DNA of 12,860 nt from assembly GCA_900548085.1 (NCBI GenBank), contig URJF01000032.1, positions 1-12,860 of the forward strand, read 5' to 3'. The stretch is from an uncultured Oscillospiraceae bacterium. GTDB lineage: Bacteria; Bacillota; Clostridia; Oscillospirales; Acutalibacteraceae. Position 1 is the stretch's first letter. Each line of letters opens with the position of its first letter. Both the position numbers and the translations under genes were made by a program. Shown here in pieces: positions 1 through 5,843 of the stretch. Under the pieces are notes generated by a model. It did no database searches, was not told where the DNA came from, and was given only the letters and a program-made list of their open reading frames with translations.

Positions 1-1857
1 TGACATACCGAGAACACGACCTCTGCGCTTGTTTATATCACCGATAATGTCGCCCATTGCCTCATCATTGCAGGTGGCAATGAGAGTGTTAATAGGCTCC
101 AATAAAACAGGTCCTGCCTGTGGGATACCATTCTTATACGCAAGAGAGGCAGCAGTCTTAAATGACATCTCGGAGGAATCCACAGGGTGATACGAGCCAT
201 CATAAAGAGTAGCCTTTACTCCAACCATAGGATAACCGGCCAAAACGCCTTTAGTCATACTGTCACGCAGTCCCTTTTCTACAGCCGGGAAGAAGTTTTT
301 AGGTACAGAACCGCCCACAACTCTCTCATCAAAAATCAAACCCTCGGTATCATACGGCTCAAACTCAATGAATACATCACCGAACTGACCGTGACCGCCG
401 GACTGTTTTTTGTGTCTGCCCTGTGCAGAAACTTTCTTTGTAATTGTCTCTCTGTAGGCAACACGAGGTTGGCTGAGTACAACTTCCACATTATATTTTG
501 CCTTAAGTTTTGACAAACATACATCAAGCTGCTGCTCACCTAGTCCGGAAATGACAGACTGATGCGTTTCGTTATTAACCTTATATGACAATGACGGATC
601 TTCTTCAATCATCTTAGATACTGCATTGGCAATTTTTTCCTCATCGCCCTTCTTCACGGCACTTACAGCCATAGAATATGACGGCTCGGGAACAGGTACA
701 CTGTCAAGAGATACAACCTTTTGGGCAGTACACATTGTATCGCCGGTCTTAAAGGTATTGAGCTTTGCAACAGCACAAATGTCGCCTGCATCAACCTCTT
801 TTACATCAGTCTGCTTAGCACCCAAGGTAGATACGAGCTTGCCTACTCTTTCTTCCTCGCCGGTGCGAGAATTCTTGACAGTCATAGCCTGCGTAATTTT
901 GCCGGATATAACCTTAAAGTAATTCAGTTTGCCGATGAATGGGTCTGCTACGGTCTTAAAGCATACTGCTGCGAGAGGAGCGTCGGAATTTATCGAAAGT
1001 TCTACAGGCTCGCCGTCTGCATCAGTGGCATACTCAGCCTTAGGGGCAGGACAGCAATCTCTTATGAAATCGAGAAGCATATCAACACCCTCACCGGTGA
1101 GGCCGGACAATGCAAACACCGGAACGATACTGCCGTCTGCCACACCTAATGACAAGCCCTTTATCTTATCTTCTACAGTGAGGGGTTCGCCCTCAAAATA
1201 TTTTTCCATAAGCTCGTCATCGGTACTTGCAACAGCCTCAGCAAATACCTCTTTGATTGCATCAAAACGAGGAGTATCATCGTGAACTATATCATTCTCC
1301 GCAGCTTTAACACCATCGTATGTAAATGCTTTTTCGCTAATCATATTATAATAGCCGGCAACCTTGCCGTTCTGAATAACAGGAACAACTACAGGACACA
1401 TAGCCGTGCCGAATTTGGCTACCAAGCCGTTAAATGACTTATAAAAATCTGCACGTTCATCGTCCATCTTTGTGGTAACTATCAGACGAGCCATACCCTT
1501 TTTGCCGGCATTGCGGAATGCCTTTTCTGCTCCTGCCGCAAGTCCTGAACGGGCAGAAACGACGACAATAGCACTGTCTGCCGCTCTCAATCCCTCGGCA
1601 CTGCCCATAGCAAAATCAAAAAGTCCCGGAGTGTCTATAATATTTATCTTTGCATCCTTATATCCAAACTGAATAACCGATGAAGAAATGCTGACGCCTC
1701 TCTTTTTTTCTTCTGCGTCATTATCCGATACTGTGTTTCCGTCGGCAATTTTGCCCATTCTTTCCACCACACCGGCAACGCCAAGCATAGCCTCGGAAAG
1801 AGTGGTTTTTCCCTTTGAAGCGTGTCCGACAATCGCTACATTTTTGATTATGCCCAT
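1..1857 (-). CDS. Elongation factor G-like translational GTPase (EF-G paralogue), 3' end missing
   Basis: 619 codons are visible from the ATG at 1857 to the window edge. EF-G family proteins are about 690 residues, so roughly 70 C-terminal residues lie outside. The G domain shows the P-loop GHASKGKT (11-18), RGVSI at the switch I position (53-57), DTPG (75-78) and TKMD (129-132) where canonical EF-G has NKxD. The domain IV signature GGHGQFGDV and the start of domain V (NKRRGRVLGM, at the edge) follow in order, and the reading frame is unbroken. The P-loop and the RGVSI form fit the second, EF-G-like group of Firmicutes rather than the main ribosomal translocase FusA (GHIDAGKTT, RGITI). Its exact role is unknown; a ribosome-associated GTPase is the family expectation. 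The start is supported by AAGGAT at 1866-1871. It has its own promoter (1891-1919) and appears monocistronic at its 5' end. Confidence 0.9.
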   Translation of the reverse strand, partial: MGIIKNVAIVGHASKGKTTLSEAMLGVAGVVERMGKIADGNTVSDNDAEEKKRGVSISSSVIQFGYKDAKINIIDTPGLFDFAMGSAEGLRAADSAIVVVSARSGLAAGAEKAFRNAGKKGMARLIVTTKMDDERADFYKSFNGLVAKFGTAMCPVVVPVIQNGKVAGYYNMISEKAFTYDGVKAAENDIVHDDTPRFDAIKEVFAEAVASTDDELMEKYFEGEPLTVEDKIKGLSLGVADGSIVPVFALSGLTGEGVDMLLDFIRDCCPAPKAEYATDADGEPVELSINSDAPLAAVCFKTVADPFIGKLNYFKVISGKITQAMTVKNSRTGEEERVGKLVSTLGAKQTDVKEVDAGDICAVAKLNTFKTGDTMCTAQKVVSLDSVPVPEPSYSMAVSAVKKGDEEKIANAVSKMIEEDPSLSYKVNNETHQSVISGLGEQQLDVCLSKLKAKYNVEVVLSQPRVAYRETITKKVSAQGRHKKQSGGHGQFGDVFIEFEPYDTEGLIFDERVVGGSVPKNFFPAVEKGLRDSMTKGVLAGYPMVGVKATLYDGSYHPVDSSEMSFKTAASLAYKNGIPQAGPVLLEPINTLIATCNDEAMGDIIGDINKRRGRVLGMS

Positions 1858-1890
1858 ATAAGAACATCCTTTCTAATCGTCTTTGTTCAA

Positions 1891-1919
1891 ATTGTACAAT
1901 ACTTTTCAATACAAGTCAA
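1891..1919 (-). promoter_or_regulatory. Sigma-70/SigA-type promoter of the EF-G-like gene
   Basis: On the minus strand, TTGACT (1914-1919) is followed after 17 bases by TACAAT (1891-1896). This gives a leader of about 27 bases to the start codon at 1857, containing the AAGGAT ribosome binding site. Seen by eye; no expression evidence. Confidence 0.7.
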
Positions 1920-1994
1920 TAACATTTATGCACTTTTAATATTTTAGATACAATTTGACTTTAAAGCCTATGCAAGAACAGTCGGGCATATTCA

Positions 1995-2027
1995 AAAGCC
2001 ACGGCAACTTTATATTGTCGTGGCTTT
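1995..2027 (-). terminator. Probable intrinsic terminator of the FTR/MFS operon
   Basis: An 11-base stem (1995-2005 with 2017-2027, one G-U pair) encloses an 11-base loop just downstream of the MFS transporter stop. On the minus strand it ends in TTTT followed by mixed sequence, so the U-tract is short and termination may be incomplete. The rest of the 174-base gap (1858-2031) holds only the EF-G-like promoter and leader. Confidence 0.6.
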
Positions 2028-2031
2028 CAAG

Positions 2032-3375
2032 TTAAATTTCTTTTTCTATTTCTTTCATCAATTCGTCGTGATACTTGCTTTGCTTATCTCTAACAATCTT
2101 ACCGGGAATCAAACAAAGCAGCATAACCGCTGCGGCGCCTAAAAACAGTTCCATAGGATAACTGATATTTTCGGCTGCAACGCCCTTATTGCATCCGTTG
2201 ATAATCAACTGGGAAATTACAGGGCCTATAATCATAGGCACGAGAACATACATAACCATACGACAACCCTGGAACACGCCTTCCTTGCCCTTAGGTATAT
2301 AATCACGGTAGGAGGCGGTGAACAACCCTGCCATAATAAGATTTACGCCTATAACAAGTATTCCGCCTATAATAACAACTGCCATCTCAGCTTTTGCGTT
2401 TTTGTCGATAAAGAATTTTGCGCTCCACATAACAACACAGCCCAAAACGCCGGCAATAACAGTCGGGTAGTAAAAATTACGCTTGCCGTGCTTATCCATA
2501 GCCGCACCGACGATTACTGAAACTACTGCCGCAACCACCATAATTATACCGATAGGTATTATGTAGTCCTTAATTTTAAGTGTGCCCTCTACTATGTTGA
2601 ACAGATAGTTCACATAAATTTGGTACGATATTGCGGCTATCATATTACCGGAAAGGCATATGTACAGCATCTTGTTCTCTTTGACAGTCTTAGGTGAAAG
2701 CGAATACAGAAGATCCGACATAAATCCTGCCTCGGCATTAGGCACTATCCCCTCTTTATCTTTCATAACAAACAGTCCGATAAGTCCGCCTATGGTAGGA
2801 ATTATACCCATAATCACAAAAAACTTTTTCCAATCATCAACAGTAGCGTCAGCATTAGTCAAGCTGTCAAAACCGCCAAACACCACAGCGAGTGCGAGCA
2901 ACGGCATAACGGCAAGAATGGTATCAACCTTACTTCTGTTGGCAGTGTTGGTTACATCCGTAATCCAGGTGTTATAACTTGCGTCATTGCTGATAGAGCC
3001 GATTACACTCATTATACAATCCATGGCAACAACGAGTATAACCATAGGCAAAACCTTTTCAGCTGAGGGTTTCATCGGCACAAGAGCAAAAGCGGCAATA
3101 GTAAAGCCCCATATCACATAGCCCCAACAAATAAACACCTTACGCTTACCCTTTCTGTCGCAAAGTGCACCGCCAATAAGTGTTGAAATCGTGGCAAAAA
3201 TCGCACTGAAAGCCACAAGCAAGGTGGTTGCATACGGTTTTCGTGTAATCTCATTTTGCATAAATCTGGAGAAGTACATATTCTCCACTACCCAAGCAAT
3301 CTGTCCGATAATGCCGAACAAAAATATGCTTATCCAAGTTTTTGCAGACAAAGTGCCTGCTTTTCTTGTTTTCAT
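2032..3375 (-). CDS. MFS-type transporter, substrate unknown
   Basis: A 447-residue polytopic inner-membrane protein with about 12 hydrophobic segments. After the second segment it carries GGALCDRKGKRKVF, the MFS loop 2-3 motif (G-x3-D-R-x-G-K-R). The overall pattern resembles the GPH/sugar-type MFS carriers, but no substrate can be read from the sequence. I chose the ATG at 3375 because AAGGGGTG lies a few bases upstream; an in-frame extension of 24 residues to 3447 would run back into the preceding gene and has no ribosome binding site. It follows the small FTR-type gene by 27 bases with no terminator or promoter between them, so both probably share the promoter at 3641-3669. A link between redox signalling and this transporter is only suggested by co-transcription. 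Confidence 0.85.
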   Translation of the reverse strand: MKTRKAGTLSAKTWISIFLFGIIGQIAWVVENMYFSRFMQNEITRKPYATTLLVAFSAIFATISTLIGGALCDRKGKRKVFICWGYVIWGFTIAAFALVPMKPSAEKVLPMVILVVAMDCIMSVIGSISNDASYNTWITDVTNTANRSKVDTILAVMPLLALAVVFGGFDSLTNADATVDDWKKFFVIMGIIPTIGGLIGLFVMKDKEGIVPNAEAGFMSDLLYSLSPKTVKENKMLYICLSGNMIAAISYQIYVNYLFNIVEGTLKIKDYIIPIGIIMVVAAVVSVIVGAAMDKHGKRNFYYPTVIAGVLGCVVMWSAKFFIDKNAKAEMAVVIIGGILVIGVNLIMAGLFTASYRDYIPKGKEGVFQGCRMVMYVLVPMIIGPVISQLIINGCNKGVAAENISYPMELFLGAAAVMLLCLIPGKIVRDKQSKYHDELMKEIEKEI

Positions 3376-3403
3376 AACAAACACCCCTTTTTGTTTGCGT
3401 GAA

Positions 3404-3601
3404 TCATTTATATTTATAGAACAGCATACAGTGGCAGTAGCCCTCAAAATTCGGGTCTGCTATCTGGTCTCTGAACTCCTTGCACATACACTTGTTCTCG
3501 GGAGTACGCTCAAGACGACAGGGACAGTAGCCGTCCTTCGCCTTCAGTGCCTCCTCGAGCTTTGTTCTTATTTTTTCATCAGGATTTTTTATAATTTTCA
3601 T
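3404..3601 (-). CDS. Ferredoxin:thioredoxin reductase catalytic-chain-like iron-sulfur protein
   Basis: A 65-residue protein with three CxC pairs: CPC (26-28), CMC (38-40) and CHC (56-58), in the context GYCPCRLERTPENKCMCKEF and EGYCHCMLF. This is the signature of the FTR catalytic (beta) subunit, in which a 4Fe-4S cluster sits beside a redox-active disulfide and passes electrons from ferredoxin to thioredoxin-like partners. By analogy with the plant-type enzyme, C28 and C58 would be the disulfide and C26, C38, C40 and C56 the cluster ligands. The protein is shorter than the plant-type chain (about 110 residues), as in the stand-alone versions of anaerobes, and no variable subunit is in the window. 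The start is fixed by a strong AGGAGGTG site a few bases upstream. First gene of an operon with the MFS transporter. Confidence 0.82.
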   Translation of the reverse strand: MKIIKNPDEKIRTKLEEALKAKDGYCPCRLERTPENKCMCKEFRDQIADPNFEGYCHCMLFYKYK

Positions 3602-3640
3602 AACACACCTCCTGTGATAATTTTTTGTTATTTTTAGTTT

Positions 3641-3669
3641 ATTATACCACCTAAAAATCTCTCGGTCAA
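3641..3669 (-). promoter_or_regulatory. Promoter of the FTR/MFS operon
   Basis: On the minus strand TTGACC (3664-3669), a 17-base spacer and a perfect TATAAT (3641-3646). The transcript would begin about 30 bases before the ATG at 3601. It is back to back with the plus-strand promoter starting at 3680; the two -35 boxes are only 10 bases apart. Confidence 0.85.
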
Positions 3670-3679
3670 CAAAGCACTG

Positions 3680-3708
3680 TTGATACCTAACGATAAAAAT
3701 GATATAAT
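3680..3708 (+). promoter_or_regulatory. Promoter of the membrane protein/decarboxylase operon
   Basis: TTGATA (3680-3685), a 17-base spacer and TATAAT (3703-3708). The expected transcription start is near 3715, so the message would begin at or next to GGTGATG, leaving almost no 5' leader before the first start codons (GTG 3716, ATG 3719, ATG 3725). Confidence 0.82.
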
Positions 3709-3724
3709 CTGTTTGGTGATGAAA

Positions 3725-4336
3725 ATGAAAAAAACGACGGCAGCCTTTACTGCTATCGCAATCATATACACAATATGGTATATGCACTATGGCAATCCGC
3801 TGACAAATGACGGTGCACTGTCAAAAATAGGACTTGAGCACAGAATACTGTTTGCCATTTGGGGTGTGGCTACATACTCGGCATTAGCCGCAAACATCGT
3901 TGTTGCATACAAGAGATACACAAAGACAAGGGTGCATATTCCACTGCTGATTATATCCGGCATAGGCATGACGCTTACTCTCGGTTGCAGATTTGATTTT
4001 GATATAAAGGCAGAATATTATCTACACTGCACAGGAAGTCTGTTGTTCTCTGCAATTATGGGTATATCGGTATTTTTGCTTTTTTTCCTATGCAGAAAGC
4101 GAAAAAGAATTTTCAAAGTGTTTATGTATCTGAGCGGAGGACTACTGCTAACAGATTTTGTGCTGCTGTTAATTTATAAAGAAACAGGACTGATAGAGGC
4201 AGTGCCGATAATCTGTGGCTGTATAATGCTGACAGCAATAAACTTACGAAAGGGTGACGAGTATGAAACTGCACGAAAAGCTGAACAATCTGAACAAATA
4301 TCCCCTGCATATGCCGGGGCACAAAAGAAACGCTAA
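3725..4336 (+). CDS. Six-TM membrane protein of unknown function
   Basis: A protein of 203 residues that I do not recognise. It has six hydrophobic segments of about 18-24 residues, the first at the N-terminus, with basic connecting loops (such as CRKRKRIF) and a hydrophilic, charged C-terminal tail of about 30 residues. I prefer the ATG at 3725 because GGTGAT (3715-3720) precedes it by four bases, the same spacing used by the decarboxylase and the Gfo/Idh/MocA gene in this window. ATG 3719 or GTG 3716 would give a leaderless message and are real alternatives; the TTG at 3680 lies in the -35 box and is excluded. The last 74 bases overlap the next gene in another frame, so the two are probably translationally linked. 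Function in the decarboxylase pathway, such as transport, is a guess. Confidence 0.72.
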   Translation: MKKTTAAFTAIAIIYTIWYMHYGNPLTNDGALSKIGLEHRILFAIWGVATYSALAANIVVAYKRYTKTRVHIPLLIISGIGMTLTLGCRFDFDIKAEYYLHCTGSLLFSAIMGISVFLLFFLCRKRKRIFKVFMYLSGGLLLTDFVLLLIYKETGLIEAVPIICGCIMLTAINLRKGDEYETARKAEQSEQISPAYAGAQKKR

Positions 4337-5579
4337 GTTCGGCATAACAGGGGTGGAAAGAGACATAACCGAAATAGACGGCTATGACAATCTCCACGAC
4401 GCAAGAGACAGCATACTTGAAATAGAACTTTCGCTGAAAAAAATATATAAGTCTCATTGTTCTTTTTTGCTCATAAACGGTACTACGGCGGGAATTTTGG
4501 CGAGCATATTCGCAATATGCAACGAAGGGGACAAAATACTGATAGCTCCAAACTGCCACAAAAGCGTCTACAGTGCCTGCCTGCTGCGGAGGCTGAGAGT
4601 AGTGTTCATACCGTCAATGTTTGACTGTTCAGACGGATACTACACCAGAATAACCCAGCAGAAATATGACGAAACTCTGCGACAAAATCCCGATGCAAAA
4701 GCAGCGGTAATAACAAGCCCGTCATACGAGGGCAACATCAGCAGAATAAAATCCGAAATACCGCTGATTACCGACTGTGCCCACGGAGCACATCTGGGAA
4801 TCTCGTATTTTCCCGAATATCCAAAGAGTGATATAGTCATATCCTCACTGCACAAAACTCTACCCGCATTGACACAAGTATCTGTCTGCAATGTGTACAA
4901 CAAAAAATACGAGCAGCGAGTTAAATTCTTTTTGGATATATTCCAAACCAGCTCGCCGTCATACCTACTGATGGACAGTGCGGACATATGCTGTGACTAT
5001 GTGCTGAATAACAAGAGAGCCTTTGACGACTATTACTCAGTTATTATGGACTTTAGGTGCGAATTAGAGCTGCACAGGATGAATCTCAAATACTCCGATG
5101 ACCCGTCCAAAATCATTGTATCAGTGGCAGACACAAACATCACCGGAGCACAGCTCGGCAATATGTTAAGAAACGAATATAACTTTGAGCCTGAAATGTG
5201 CAGTATTACCTATGTTATACTGATGACCTCCGTAGGTGATGAGCCCGAAATGTTCGCAAAGCTGAAAACTGCACTGGAGGAAATCGACAGCAACATTCTC
5301 CAAAAATACACTCCGGCAAGATTCAATGAACCCAAGATATGCAGTGAATGGGAACCTCATGAAATACAATTCACAAAAGAAACTCCGCTAAGTGACTCGA
5401 TAGGAAAAGTATCAGCTGAATTTGTTTATGCTTATCCTCCGGATATACCCATACTTATGCCAAACAAAATAATAACCGCCGAAGACACGGCGCTTATCAA
5501 AAAATCCAGTGAAACAGGAGTAACTCTCGTATCCGACAGCGGAATGATACCAAACAAGATATTGACAAAAGCAGAGTAA
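4263..5579 (+). CDS. Orn/Lys/Arg decarboxylase-family PLP enzyme
   Basis: A 438-residue fold-type I PLP enzyme. Markers in order: HMPGHKR (16-22), the cofactor-phosphate loop NGTTAG (72-77), DCAHGAH (171-177) with the aspartate that pairs with the PLP ring nitrogen, and SSLHKTLPALTQ (194-205) with the Schiff-base lysine K198. These are typical of the short Gram-positive SpeA/YaaO-type amino acid decarboxylases that make cadaverine, putrescine or agmatine; the substrate cannot be told from sequence. The C-terminal family motif YPPGIP...PGE appears as YPPDIPILMPNK (391-402), a clear departure. The start at 4263 is preceded by GGTGAC with four bases between; GTG 4254 is the alternative. It overlaps the upstream membrane gene by 74 bases, and its stop codon lies inside the SCIFF promoter. 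Confidence 0.88.
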   Translation: MKLHEKLNNLNKYPLHMPGHKRNAKFGITGVERDITEIDGYDNLHDARDSILEIELSLKKIYKSHCSFLLINGTTAGILASIFAICNEGDKILIAPNCHKSVYSACLLRRLRVVFIPSMFDCSDGYYTRITQQKYDETLRQNPDAKAAVITSPSYEGNISRIKSEIPLITDCAHGAHLGISYFPEYPKSDIVISSLHKTLPALTQVSVCNVYNKKYEQRVKFFLDIFQTSSPSYLLMDSADICCDYVLNNKRAFDDYYSVIMDFRCELELHRMNLKYSDDPSKIIVSVADTNITGAQLGNMLRNEYNFEPEMCSITYVILMTSVGDEPEMFAKLKTALEEIDSNILQKYTPARFNEPKICSEWEPHEIQFTKETPLSDSIGKVSAEFVYAYPPDIPILMPNKIITAEDTALIKKSSETGVTLVSDSGMIPNKILTKAE

Positions 5580-5590
5580 TATTTTATAAT
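5562..5590 (+). promoter_or_regulatory. Consensus promoter of the SCIFF precursor
   Basis: TTGACA (5562-5567), a 17-base spacer and TATAAT (5585-5590) match the housekeeping consensus at every core position and spacing. The -35 box is inside the last codons of the decarboxylase and the spacer contains its stop codon. The leader would be about 27 bases with GAGGTG at 5611-5616. No terminator is visible after the decarboxylase, so readthrough from upstream may add to this transcript. Confidence 0.9.
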
Positions 5591-5623
5591 AACAAAGAAA
5601 TAAAGCAAAAGAGGTGTTCTTTT

Positions 5624-5770
5624 ATGAAGAGAATCAACACATTATCATCTCGCAATCTTTGCGAATCTGCTAAAAAAGGCGGTTGCGGCGAGTGCCAGAC
5701 TTCCTGCCAGTCAGCAGCAAAAACTTCTTGTGCAGTAGCTAACCAAAAGTGTGAGCAGCTCAAGAAGTAA
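5624..5770 (+). CDS. scfA: SCIFF six-cysteine ranthipeptide precursor, variant core
   Basis: A 48-residue peptide starting MKRINTLSSRNL with the near-invariant SCIFF core KGGCGECQTSCQS. It is the substrate of the radical SAM maturase encoded just downstream, which forms a thioether between a cysteine and another residue. Six cysteines are present, at 13, 21, 24, 28, 36 and 43. From memory, typical SCIFF sequences read SACKTSCTVAN after the core and have cysteines at 21, 24, 28, 32, 36 and 43. Here this segment reads SAAKTSCAVAN, so position 32 (crosslink donor) and position 37 (Thr acceptor) are both Ala, and Cys13 is extra. The start is fixed by GAGGTG seven bases upstream. The gene is too small for many gene callers. 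It has its own perfect promoter and is followed by a terminator before the maturase gene. Confidence 0.93.
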   Translation: MKRINTLSSRNLCESAKKGGCGECQTSCQSAAKTSCAVANQKCEQLKK

Positions 5771-5791
5771 TAAAATTATTTTTTGAGATTT

Positions 5792-5817
5792 ACGGCGGTA
5801 GGCGTACCGCCGTTTTT
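5792..5817 (+). terminator. Intrinsic terminator between precursor and maturase
   Basis: A perfect 9-base-pair GC-rich stem (5792-5800 with 5805-5813), loop GGCG, and a run of T including TTTTT at 5813-5817. It lies 21 bases after the SCIFF stop and 26 bases before the maturase start. No promoter is visible between it and the maturase, so it probably acts as an attenuator giving much more precursor message than maturase message. Confidence 0.88.
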
Positions 5818-5843
5818 CTTTGTAACAAATTGTGAGGAAGAAT

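Noticed and set aside
187..1285. Several plus-strand frames of 98-142 codons
   Set aside because: All are shadows of the EF-G-like gene, which is continuous on the minus strand.
3376..3447. 24-residue N-terminal extension of the MFS transporter
   Set aside because: It would overlap the FTR-like gene and lacks a ribosome binding site, while ATG 3375 has AAGGGGTG upstream.
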